From an uncultured Clostridia bacterium (GTDB lineage: Bacteria; Bacillota; Clostridia; Oscillospirales; Acutalibacteraceae): 7,453 nt of DNA. The notes beneath the pieces are model-generated. The model was not told where the DNA came from. It ran no database searches and worked only from the letters and a program-made list of their open reading frames with translations. The translations under genes and the position numbers were made by a program. Position 1 is the first letter of the stretch. Each line of letters opens with the position of its first letter. Positions 1 to 6,895 of the stretch are shown here, piece by piece. The stretch lies in the NCBI GenBank assembly GCA_946405565.1, contig CAMJHU010000083.1:1-7453 (forward strand), in the 5' to 3' direction.

Positions 1-1537
1 CCCGCAGCAACCCCTTTTCGTATCCCAGGTAGTCCTTGAATTCCCACGGCACGCCGTAAAGGTACTCCGCAATGCGATAATCGCAGAACGGCACACGCAC
101 CTCCAGCCCGTTGTACATACTCATGCGGTCTTTTCGGTCAAGCAGCGTCTGCATGAACCAATGGTGATTGAGATGAACCATTTCCTTCATACGGGATTCG
201 AGCGGAGAAAGACCGGGGTTCTTGTCGGTTTCGCGGACAGACGCGAGATATTTGTCCTGCACATATTCATCGGGATGGATTTGGGCAGTGAATTCCGGAC
301 GGATAAAAGCGGCGCGATAAGCTGTGGACTGCGCCCATGGGAAACCGTTGACCGCGCGAACCGTCGGGTCGCGGAACCACGGGTAGCCGCCGAAGATTTC
401 GTCGGCACATTCGCCCGACAGCGCCACTGTGACGTGCTTTTTGATTTCCTCGCAGAAGAGCAACAGCGAGGAATCCACATCCGCCATACCGGGCAAGTCA
501 CGGGCGTCCACGGCGCGAAAAAGTGCCTGCACCAGTGCGGGCGTATCGATTTCGATCATGTGGCTGTCACAGTCGAGATAATCCGCCATCTCCCCCACAA
601 AATCACTGTCGCTGTTGGGCTGAAATTTGGAGGATTTGAAATAGCGGTCATTATCCTTGTACTGAATGGTAAAGGTTTGGAGCCGCTCCCCGCGTTCCCG
701 CATCACCCGTGAGGCAACAGAAGAAATCAGACTGGAATCCAATCCGCCTGAAAGAAAGGTCCCTACCGGCACATCGGCGACAAGCTGCCGTTTGATCGCG
801 TCAGTGACAAGATAACGGACATATTCGGCAGTCTGTTCAAATGTCTCGGTGTGTTCGCGGTCTTTGAGACGCCAGTAACGGTAAAGGCGCAGACCGTCGT
901 CATCAAAGAAGCCGCAGTGAGCGGGTTTGAGTTCTTCGACACCCTTAAACACACCGTAGCCGGGCGTGCGTCCGGGACCGATCAGCATGATTTCCATGAC
1001 GCCCTTTGCGTCAATTTCGGGCGGTTCGTCCATCTGGGCAAGTATGCCCTTGATCTCGGAGGAAAAAAGGAACTTCCCGTCCTGAATCCGATAGAAGAAT
1101 GGTTTGACGCCAATGCGGTCGCGGGCAAAGAACAGACGGCGCTTCTTTTCATCCCAGACCGCAAAGGCAAAGATGCCGTTGAAATGATTGACGCAGTCCG
1201 ATCCGAACACAGTGTAGGCATTCAATACCACTTCCGTGTCGGAATGACCCTTGAATTCGCAGCCGTGCGCCAGCAGTTCGGCGCGTACTTCAGCGGTATT
1301 GTACAATTCCCCGTTATAGACAATGACATACCGGCTGCCGTCCGACAGACAGCTCATGGGCTGCCGCCCGTTTTCGATATCCACTACGCACAGACGCGTA
1401 TGTATCAGCACCGCGCTGTCGCTCAGATAGAGTCCGTTCTGATCGGGACCCCGCCGCCGCATGGCGTCCTGCGCCGCGTGAGCATATTCCCCTGTCACGC
1501 CGCCTTTGGGACAGACTTCTCCTGCAATTCCGCACAT
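1..1537 (-). CDS. asnB: Asparagine synthase (glutamine-hydrolysing), 3' end cut by the window edge
   Basis: Makes asparagine from aspartate, ATP and glutamine in the cytoplasm. Translating the minus strand from 1537 gives 512 open codons running off the left edge; the family is about 550-620 residues, so roughly 100 are missing. The N-terminal class II glutaminase domain begins MCGIAG, with nucleophile Cys2, R48 (HTRL), the YNGELYN motif (74-80), D100 (HSDTEV) and RDRIGVKPF (139-147). The synthetase domain has the PP-loop SGGLDSS (263-269), SGECADEIFGGY (374-385) and, further on, DRKDRMSM and LEVRVPF. The SGECADEIFGGYPWF and DLPGMAD forms resemble the Bacillus AsnO-like branch (recalled from the family, not searched). 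An in-frame ATG two codons upstream would give MIMCG; 1537 is preferred because Cys2 must become the N-terminal residue and GGAG (1547-1550) sits 9 bases upstream. The gene appears to have its own promoter, though read-through from the yhaO-yhaN operon on the same strand is possible. Confidence 0.96.
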   Translation of the reverse strand, partial: MCGIAGEVCPKGGVTGEYAHAAQDAMRRRGPDQNGLYLSDSAVLIHTRLCVVDIENGRQPMSCLSDGSRYVIVYNGELYNTAEVRAELLAHGCEFKGHSDTEVVLNAYTVFGSDCVNHFNGIFAFAVWDEKKRRLFFARDRIGVKPFFYRIQDGKFLFSSEIKGILAQMDEPPEIDAKGVMEIMLIGPGRTPGYGVFKGVEELKPAHCGFFDDDGLRLYRYWRLKDREHTETFEQTAEYVRYLVTDAIKRQLVADVPVGTFLSGGLDSSLISSVASRVMRERGERLQTFTIQYKDNDRYFKSSKFQPNSDSDFVGEMADYLDCDSHMIEIDTPALVQALFRAVDARDLPGMADVDSSLLLFCEEIKKHVTVALSGECADEIFGGYPWFRDPTVRAVNGFPWAQSTAYRAAFIRPEFTAQIHPDEYVQDKYLASVRETDKNPGLSPLESRMKEMVHLNHHWFMQTLLDRKDRMSMYNGLEVRVPFCDYRIAEYLYGVPWEFKDYLGYEKGLLR

Positions 1538-1559
1538 AATCATCCACTCCGTTATCATG

Positions 1560-1587
1560 ATCATATTCTGTGTTCGTACACTGTCAG
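1560..1587 (-). promoter_or_regulatory. Putative sigma-A promoter of asnB
   Basis: On the minus strand, CTGACA (1582-1587) and TATGAT (1560-1565) are separated by 16 bases. Each matches its consensus at 5 of 6 positions. Transcription would start about 16 bases before the asnB ATG, leaving just enough leader for the GGAG ribosome site. The promoter overlaps an inverted repeat, which suggests control by a bound protein or a stem-loop. No T-box signature (GGGTGG.ACC-like) is visible in the leader. The call is by inspection only. Confidence 0.5.
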
Positions 1588-1593
1588 AATATG
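1562..1593. repeat. 9-bp inverted repeat over the asnB promoter (possible operator)
   Basis: CATATTCTG (1562-1570) and CAGAATATG (1585-1593) are perfect reverse complements separated by 14 bases, with a palindromic GTAC at the exact centre (1576-1579). Half-site centres are 23 bp apart, close to two helical turns, as expected for a dimeric repressor site. The left arm covers most of the putative -10 box and the right arm shares bases with the -35 box. A role in repression is an inference; the repeat could also be a chance hairpin. No known regulator motif was recognised. Confidence 0.45.
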
Positions 1594-1632
1594 CGGAGAA
1601 AACGGATTGGTGATACACCGTCCATAATATAA

Positions 1633-1686
1633 GCGCTCCCCCAGTCGTGCGTCAGCAGAGCTGTCGCCCAGCGACTGGGGGAGCGC
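1633..1686. repeat. 54-base hairpin with perfect 15-bp stem (dispersed palindromic repeat or terminator)
   Basis: The arms 1633-1647 (GCGCTCCCCCAGTCG) and 1672-1686 (CGACTGGGGGAGCGC) are exact reverse complements. Inside the 24-base loop, GCGTCAGC-AGA-GCTGTCGC (1649-1667) can add a second stem with one mismatch, making a near-continuous rod. No strong T-run follows on either strand (minus CTTATATTATGG, plus AAAATGCACTTG), and the hairpin lies 231 bases past the yhaN stop codon, so it is not a textbook terminator. The CTCCCxCAGTCG...CGACAGCTC wording resembles palindromic repeats scattered through Faecalibacterium-like genomes; that likeness is from memory. Confidence 0.6.
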
Positions 1687-1697
1687 AAAATGCACTT

Positions 1698-1812
1698 GTT
1701 TTAGGAACTATGCAGAATTTAATCCGTCATTTTCTGTCTGAAATTACAGTATACTTGCGTGTTTCAGCAAGTGAAATGGTTCAGTTATTTTCGCATAGTT
1801 CCTTATCAAAAC
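1698..1812. repeat. Segment bounded by a long-range inverted repeat in the yhaN-asnB gap
   Basis: GTTTTAGGAACTATGC (1698-1713) matches the reverse complement of 1793-1812, apart from four extra bases (GATA on the minus strand) in the right copy; the inner 11 bases AGGAACTATGC are perfect. The enclosed sequence is AT-rich and holds smaller hairpins such as CTTGC...GCAAG (1754-1758 with 1767-1771). It could be a short non-autonomous mobile remnant, a structured leader or terminator RNA, or decayed sequence. No target-site duplication is obvious. Positions 1813-1916 show no supported gene; only a weak 6-bp stem (TGACCG/CGGTCA on the minus strand) follows the yhaN stop, without a T-run. Confidence 0.45.
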
Positions 1813-1916
1813 ACTATGGTATACAAAACAGCGCAGAAAGTGATTGACAATAGCTCAGGAATGACCGGCTGTTTTGGCGTTTGCTCGATGAAACGGTCAG
1901 ACCGATATCACTGATC

Positions 1917-4304
1917 TCATTCCGACTGCGCCATATGAAACACGCCGTCAATCATATCCAGCCGCTTGGCTGCCAGCAGTATCCGCTTATGGCAGGTAAA
2001 GAGAATGACCTGTCCGAGCTCGCCGCGTGCGCGGTCGTCGCGGATGAACCCCAGTGCTTTTTCCATGCGGGTATCGTCAAACTGCACCAGCGAATCGTCC
2101 ATCACCACCGGCAGCGATTCATCCGCCATCAGACCCAACAGCGCCAGCCGCAGTGCCAGATATACCTGATCGGCGGTTCCCGCGCTCAACACGTCGCAGC
2201 CGCGGGGTTCGTCGGTTCCGGCGGGCGTCACGGAGGGTGTGAGCTTATTGGTGACAAACAGCGCGCTGTATTCTTCGCCAATCATGCCGCTGAGAATGCG
2301 CTTGGCGCGGTAATTGATCAGCGGACCGAAATCCAGCTTCATCTCTTCAAACGCCTCGTCGAGCGCGTTCTGCGCCTCATTGAGGGCAGCCAGCTCAAAT
2401 TCATAATGCTCCATGCGTTTGCCAAGGGCTTTCAGTTCTTCGGTAATGCCGCCCACATCCTGTTCATTGTAGGGACGCAGTGAAAGTTCCGTTTCACGCC
2501 GGATGATTTCCTGTGTGATTTCATTCAGTTTTTCTTCCGCAACGTGAAGCCGCCCGTTGATTCTTTCAGAGGTAAAATTGTCCGGCACATCCAATGTAAT
2601 ATCGCCGCGAAGCGCTTTGCCGCGTTCCACAAGCTTGTCAAAATCCCGTTCCCGCAGCAACGTGCGATAGTGCTCCTGTGCCTGATCCCGCTGGGCATGA
2701 AGGTCGTCATGGCGCTGTTTCATGTCAAAGAGCCGCGAGATAATGGTCAGCGCCTCTTCGTTGGAATCCACCTGATGATATTCCGATAGCCGCTCCCGCA
2801 ATGTCGCCTGAATCTCGTCCATGTCGTCCATGAGGGATTCCACTTCCTTCCGAAGCGCCTGTTTCTGTGTGCGGTAAGCGGTATATTGTTTGAGCTGTGC
2901 CTCGATTTCCTTGTATTCGCGGTCAAACTGCTCCATGTTGTTTACGGCAAAGAGTTCAAAGATGGGCTGCATATCGAGATTTAGCTGTCGCAGTTCTTCC
3001 TCAATTCCCTGCAGTTCCGTGCGTTCGTCTCCGAGCCCGTCCACCTTGAAACCTTTTTTGTAGACGGTGAGATAAGCCACAATGCTTACGACGGCGATAA
3101 TGCCCACCACATAGAAAATCCAGTGTGCCACCGCGCCCAATACCACGGAACTCAGTATCACCACGACGCAGACCACCAGTACCAGCAGGGTGTCGCTCAT
3201 GCGGCTCTTGTCGGCTTCGGCACTGGCAAGTGCCTGTTCGGCTTCCTGCTTTTCGTTCATCAGCGCGTCATACCGTTCAAATGCCCCGGCGATTTCCTTG
3301 GGATATTTATTGACCACTCTGGTGAGGGAGAGCTTGCCGCGATCAATGCTTTCGGCTTGCTTTTTCCACTCGTCAAATGCCTTTTGTTTTTCTTCCAGCT
3401 GTGCGCGTTTGGACTGTTGTTCTTCCATGAGGCTGCCCGCGTCCGCCAGGAACGCCGCCATTTTTTCACCCCGTTCTCCGCTGAAGGCGGCGTCCAGTTC
3501 AGCGCACTGGGCTTCCAGTGACGTCAGTTTTTCACGCGCCGCAATGACGCTGTCGATATTGTCCAGTTCCGCCTGCATTTCGAGCCGTCCCGAAGCGTTG
3601 CGCAGAAAGTCCCGCTCTTTGGTCAGCGAATTCCGCCGGCTGTAAGCGAGCGCGAGGGCGTCCCGCATTTCATCTGCCGCCGCCAGCGATTTCTGCATTT
3701 CGGCGCGGGATTCCAGCAGCTCATGCCGCTGTTTGCGCAGTTCCGGCAGAATGGCGGCGGCTTTTTTGGAATCCAGTATGGAAGCGGCAGTTGTGAGGCG
3801 CTTTTCCACCTCGCCCTTGGAGATGCGTTCGTCGCCTGCTGAGGCGAGATTGACCAGCCGCGCGGTGATTTCACTGTTCTCACCCGCCAGCGATACGCCG
3901 CTCTGACCGATATAGAGGGTATTGACAAAACTCTTGACATTCATGCCCAGCAGCAATACGCCCGGTTCCTGACCGGCGGGAAGGATCACCGATTCCGCGA
4001 GGGTACGGTTAAAGAGGGAAATCCGATCCTCGTTCTTGACGGCGCCGAAGGTACGGCTCAGCAGAAACGTCTTGCCGTCGTCGAGCATGAGCTCCAATGT
4101 ACCGCCCGGCTGACCGCCGTCCCACGGTTCATACCGACGGCGCGTTTCGCTGTCCATGCCGTAGAGCATCGCCTTGAGGAACGCCATGACGGTGGTTTTG
4201 CCCGATTCGTTTTCGCCGTAGACCAAGTTTACCCCGTCGGTCGGACGAAGCACAAAATGTTTGAGCCTGCCGAAGCAATGGATATTGATTTCAGTAATTT
4301 TCAT
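1917..4304 (-). CDS. yhaN: YhaN-like Rad50/SbcC-family ATPase with a central membrane hairpin
   Basis: A 795-residue coiled-coil ABC-type ATPase, likely partner of the nuclease-like protein encoded just upstream. The N-terminal half-head has the Walker A motif GENESGKT (30-37) and a Q-loop-like YIGQSG (131-136). The C-terminal half-head has the signature LSAGTADQVYLALRLA (706-721), Walker B LPVVMDD (731-737), the D-loop region LVQFDD (739-744) and switch His772 (FTCHK). Glu/Lys/Arg-rich coiled-coil arms span about 190-370 and 425-660. Between them are two hydrophobic segments, about 372-392 and 396-414, with no CxxC zinc hook; the only cysteine there, C379, is inside the first segment. This predicts a membrane-anchored complex. 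B. subtilis YhaN is longer (about 960 residues), so these arms are short. The ATG lies 14 bases inside the upstream gene's end, with GGGGAG 10 bases before it, indicating translational coupling. The family is clear; the exact substrate is not. Confidence 0.9.
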   Translation of the reverse strand: MKITEINIHCFGRLKHFVLRPTDGVNLVYGENESGKTTVMAFLKAMLYGMDSETRRRYEPWDGGQPGGTLELMLDDGKTFLLSRTFGAVKNEDRISLFNRTLAESVILPAGQEPGVLLLGMNVKSFVNTLYIGQSGVSLAGENSEITARLVNLASAGDERISKGEVEKRLTTAASILDSKKAAAILPELRKQRHELLESRAEMQKSLAAADEMRDALALAYSRRNSLTKERDFLRNASGRLEMQAELDNIDSVIAAREKLTSLEAQCAELDAAFSGERGEKMAAFLADAGSLMEEQQSKRAQLEEKQKAFDEWKKQAESIDRGKLSLTRVVNKYPKEIAGAFERYDALMNEKQEAEQALASAEADKSRMSDTLLVLVVCVVVILSSVVLGAVAHWIFYVVGIIAVVSIVAYLTVYKKGFKVDGLGDERTELQGIEEELRQLNLDMQPIFELFAVNNMEQFDREYKEIEAQLKQYTAYRTQKQALRKEVESLMDDMDEIQATLRERLSEYHQVDSNEEALTIISRLFDMKQRHDDLHAQRDQAQEHYRTLLRERDFDKLVERGKALRGDITLDVPDNFTSERINGRLHVAEEKLNEITQEIIRRETELSLRPYNEQDVGGITEELKALGKRMEHYEFELAALNEAQNALDEAFEEMKLDFGPLINYRAKRILSGMIGEEYSALFVTNKLTPSVTPAGTDEPRGCDVLSAGTADQVYLALRLALLGLMADESLPVVMDDSLVQFDDTRMEKALGFIRDDRARGELGQVILFTCHKRILLAAKRLDMIDGVFHMAQSE

Positions 4305-5418
4305 CGATTTCTATCTCCCCATCAAAAGCGCGGAGTCCGTAAAGCAGCGCGCGCATATACAGTTCACGGTTGCGGCTGTCGGTCTGCATTTTGCCGACCA
4401 GCTTTCTGACAAAGGCGCCCCGCAGGGAACCGTCGTTCATCAGCAGATCGAGATCGAGCGAAGTGGAGGTTCGGTCGGTCAGACGCACATAAAAGACCGA
4501 TTCGCGCAGCCGTGCGAGGATTTCGGGAAGAGCGGGAATGATGCCGTTCTCCAATGAGCCGCCAATGGTGATATCGTAGAGATGGTGCGAAAAGCTTTCC
4601 CCGTGCCGGTCACGCAGCACCGTCACGATTCTGCCCGTAAATTCGCGGGTGGTTTCGCAGCCGCTCACGTCGATTTTTTCGGTGTAATACTGCCGCACGT
4701 CCAGCGGCGTAAATTCCATGCGGGCAAATCCCTTTGCCACATAGCCCGACAGCACGCCTTTTTCGCCCGGTTCGTCAAAACCGCGCGGCGACGGCGAACC
4801 GCAGTAGCCGTAGAGAAAATCGTGATCTTCAAACAACTGGGCGCGGTGGGAATGTCCCAGTGCCACATAGTCCGCGCCGCAGTTTTCGAGCGCTTCGCGG
4901 TAGATGGGATTGCAATGGCTGTCGGAACGGGGCGTATCGGTGAGTTCGCCGTACATCATCAGTACGTTGATACGGCTGGCAACAGGCGTGAAATGCGTCA
5001 GCAGCGTTTCCCCGCAATAGGGCTTGGTAAAGCCCGCGCCCCAGACGCAGGTGTTCTTTTCGGGAATTTCAAATTTTTCCATGCCCCCGCGGAAGATATG
5101 TACATTCTGCGGCCATTCCTCACGGTAGCAGGAATCAGGCGCGGCAGGGTCGTGACGACCGGGTGTGATAAAGATATAAAAGCGGTAATGACTCATCATT
5201 TCCCTGACGTCGTCGAGCAGATGGCGCTCCACCTTGATGCCGTCAAACAAATCGCCCGCGATCAGCAGGGCATCGGCGTTAATTTCGGTGCAGCGATCCA
5301 GAATCTGCTTGAGCGTGTCGATCTGCTCCTGTTTTCTCTGCGCCGCCACTTCGGGTGTGGCGGAAAAAAGTGACCCCAGATGGAGGTCAGATGTATGAAC
5401 CACTCGAAAGGTTGTCAT
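4291..5418 (-). CDS. yhaO: YhaO-like metallophosphoesterase (Mre11/SbcD family)
   Basis: A 375-residue calcineurin-like phosphoesterase, expected to be the nuclease-type subunit paired with the YhaN-like ATPase encoded next. Motifs: I, DLH (D11, H13); II, AGDLFD (D56); III, PGRHD (86-90); IV, MMYGE (154-158); V, GHSH (H189, H191). The first-metal ligands D11, H13, D56 and H191 are intact. At motif III the usual Asn of GNHD is R88, and at motif IV the usual His is Y156, so two second-metal ligands appear replaced. Residues from about 230 to the end would be the capping and partner-binding part. The open frame extends upstream to an ATG at 5541, but 5418 is chosen: AAGGAG (5429-5434) lies 10 bases before it, homology starts at TTFRVVHTSDLHLG, and a strong promoter sits between 5418 and 5541. 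It is the first gene of the operon. SbcD proper is an alternative name, but the size and membrane-type ATPase partner favour YhaO. Confidence 0.9.
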   Translation of the reverse strand: MTTFRVVHTSDLHLGSLFSATPEVAAQRKQEQIDTLKQILDRCTEINADALLIAGDLFDGIKVERHLLDDVREMMSHYRFYIFITPGRHDPAAPDSCYREEWPQNVHIFRGGMEKFEIPEKNTCVWGAGFTKPYCGETLLTHFTPVASRINVLMMYGELTDTPRSDSHCNPIYREALENCGADYVALGHSHRAQLFEDHDFLYGYCGSPSPRGFDEPGEKGVLSGYVAKGFARMEFTPLDVRQYYTEKIDVSGCETTREFTGRIVTVLRDRHGESFSHHLYDITIGGSLENGIIPALPEILARLRESVFYVRLTDRTSTSLDLDLLMNDGSLRGAFVRKLVGKMQTDSRNRELYMRALLYGLRAFDGEIEIDENY

Positions 5419-5455
5419 AAACGGATTGCTCCTTATTATCAAGATACAACAAAAT

Positions 5456-5484
5456 ATCATAGCATATTTTTGTCGTAATGCCAA
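5456..5484 (-). promoter_or_regulatory. Sigma-A promoter of the yhaO-yhaN operon
   Basis: On the minus strand TTGGCA (5479-5484) is followed after exactly 17 bases by TATGAT (5456-5461), with a TGC just before the -10 box (extended -10). The start would be near 5449, giving a leader of about 31 bases that contains the AAGGAG ribosome site. It lies within the extended open frame of yhaO, which argues for the downstream start at 5418. Strong match, by inspection only. Confidence 0.75.
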
Positions 5485-5550
5485 TAGATTTCTTGGAATT
5501 TTTTTATAAATTTCAAAATTTGGTTTCCATCCCATATCCAATAGAATTCA

Positions 5551-5579
5551 TTGACTTTGTGTCCGCAATGAGGTAAAAT
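5551..5579 (+). promoter_or_regulatory. Sigma-A promoter of the DUF815-mrnC operon
   Basis: TTGACT (5551-5556), a 17-base spacer and TAAAAT (5574-5579) closely match the housekeeping consensus. Transcription would start near 5586, giving a leader of about 41 bases with AAGGTGG (5612-5618) as the ribosome site, 8 bases before the ATG at 5627. It diverges from the yhaO promoter; the two -35 boxes are 66 bp apart with an A/T-tract region between them (roughly 5488-5525) that could act as an upstream element for either promoter. Confidence 0.75.
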
Positions 5580-5626
5580 GATAGCATTCCCTCCCGGACA
5601 GAATTTTACACAAGGTGGTATCGGTT

Positions 5627-6895
5627 ATGAATGGTTTCAACCAAATACAACTGCTTCACATAAAGCTGTCGGCGCTGTCGGTGTATCACGGCTTGCTGCG
5701 CGATGCACTCATCCGCAGTCTTGACGCTTTGCTGGATGGCATGAAGGACGCTCCCGACGCATTTGCCGCCAAGTGGGGCGAATTCTTCTCCCTGCTCAGT
5801 GCGGAGGACTGCCGCGCCGAATCGCTCAGCGACGCGATTTACAACAAGGTGGTCTATGACGATAATGTGTTTACCCGTGCGGCGGCAGGCGGAGAAATTT
5901 TCGGCGGCGGGGCAGACAAATCGTGGTCGGACGGCTGCACGCTCAGCGCTGTGCATCGTGATCTTGCCACGCTCCGCGAACTGGCGGCACTCACGCCCGA
6001 AGCGCTGCTGGAAGCCTATCCCCGCCGTGAGGCATTCGGCGACGCGCCCTTTGACATACTCCCCCGCTGGGACTGCGGCAGTATGGACATCACCTATGAC
6101 GGCATTGTGCGGTTTCATGTAGCCAACGGCTGCGGGGAATATGCCCGCTACATTGCTTTTGTGCGCCGTGCGGGACACTGCGTTCCCATCCCAAATCCCG
6201 ATTTCGTAACCCTCGATTCACTCAAGGGATATGAAACCGTCCGCCAGCCGGTGATTGACAATACCCTTGCCTTTCTCAGCGGTCTGCCCGCGAATAACTG
6301 TCTTCTCTACGGCGACCGCGGTACCGGCAAATCTTCTACGGTCAAAGCGCTGCTCAACGAATTCTGTGATAAGGGACTGCGCCTGATTGAACTGCCCAAG
6401 CCCTATCTCAGCGAGTACCCCGATATTGTGCAGGAAATCGCGGGACTGCCGCTGAAATTCATTATCTTTATTGACGATCTTTCCTTTCAGGCGGGTGATG
6501 AAAATTACGCGGCGCTCAAAGGCGTACTGGAGGGCGGAATAGCCTCGCGTCCTGACAATGCCCTGATCTATGCCACCACCAATCGCCGTCATATGCTCAA
6601 TGAAGCCTTTTCCGACCGCCGCGGCGACGAGATTCACGCTTCCGACACCATTCAGGAATCGCTTTCGCTTTCCGACCGTTTCGGCGTGCAGGTGACATTC
6701 CTTGCCCCCGACCGCACCAATTATTTCCGCATTATCCACGCGCTCGCGCAGGAACGGCATTTGCGCGTGGACGCGCTGGAACTGGAAATGGCTGCCGAAC
6801 GCTGGGCGACCCTCAAGGGCGGACGTTCCCCCCGCACGGCGGTACAGTTCATTGACGACGCGGAAGCGCGTTTGGCGAGAGGTCTGGCATTATGA
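5627..6895 (+). CDS. DUF815-type AAA+ ATPase
   Basis: A 422-residue predicted cytoplasmic ATPase whose C-terminal half matches the DUF815 (COG2607) family; its cellular role is not established. The AAA+ core starts near 200 (LKGYETVRQPVIDNT) and shows Walker A GDRGTGKS (229-236), Walker B FIIFIDD (278-284), sensor 1 TTNRR (317-321), a probable arginine finger in SDRFG (R351) and a sensor 2-like GGRSPRTA (R403). The first ~195 residues, mostly predicted helical, have no motif I recognise. There is no signal peptide or membrane segment. An in-frame GTG at 5615 would add four residues, but the ATG at 5627 has AAGGTGG 8 bases upstream, and the GTG lies inside that ribosome site. The stop overlaps the mrnC start by 4 bases (ATGA), so the two genes are co-translated. 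An ordinary AAA+ loader or chaperone role is possible; function is open. Confidence 0.88.
   Translation: MNGFNQIQLLHIKLSALSVYHGLLRDALIRSLDALLDGMKDAPDAFAAKWGEFFSLLSAEDCRAESLSDAIYNKVVYDDNVFTRAAAGGEIFGGGADKSWSDGCTLSAVHRDLATLRELAALTPEALLEAYPRREAFGDAPFDILPRWDCGSMDITYDGIVRFHVANGCGEYARYIAFVRRAGHCVPIPNPDFVTLDSLKGYETVRQPVIDNTLAFLSGLPANNCLLYGDRGTGKSSTVKALLNEFCDKGLRLIELPKPYLSEYPDIVQEIAGLPLKFIIFIDDLSFQAGDENYAALKGVLEGGIASRPDNALIYATTNRRHMLNEAFSDRRGDEIHASDTIQESLSLSDRFGVQVTFLAPDRTNYFRIIHALAQERHLRVDALELEMAAERWATLKGGRSPRTAVQFIDDAEARLARGLAL

Noticed and set aside
851..1627. 258-codon plus-strand open frame antisense to asnB
   Set aside because: It lies opposite a frame with unmistakable asparagine synthase motifs, has no recognisable family and no ribosome site that I could see; a GC-biased shadow.
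1748..1776. Alternative distal asnB promoter (TTTCAC, 17 bases, TATACT on the minus strand)
   Set aside because: Good -10 box but a weak -35; the promoter next to the gene fits better. It remains possible as a second start.
1647..1847. 66-codon plus-strand open frame in the yhaN-asnB gap
   Set aside because: It begins inside the 54-base palindrome, crosses the inverted-repeat segment and has no clear ribosome site or protein-like composition.
1538..1916. T-box or other riboswitch ahead of asnB
   Set aside because: No T-box consensus (TGGNACC-type antiterminator) and no terminator/antiterminator pair next to the gene were found on the minus strand.
2121..2140. Walker B of the YhaN-like ATPase reading DD instead of DE, as a missing catalytic Glu
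   Set aside because: From memory, YhaN-type ATPases commonly have DD here, so it is not evidence of inactivation.
5419..5541. N-terminal extension of the YhaO-like protein to an ATG at 5541
   Set aside because: The stretch is AT-rich, contains a strong promoter for the gene itself, and the family's first motif begins right after the ATG at 5418, which has its own AAGGAG.
5606..6178. 190-codon minus-strand open frame opposite the DUF815 gene
   Set aside because: Antisense to a well-supported AAA+ gene, with no recognisable domain. The same applies to the 180-codon frame at 6218-6760.
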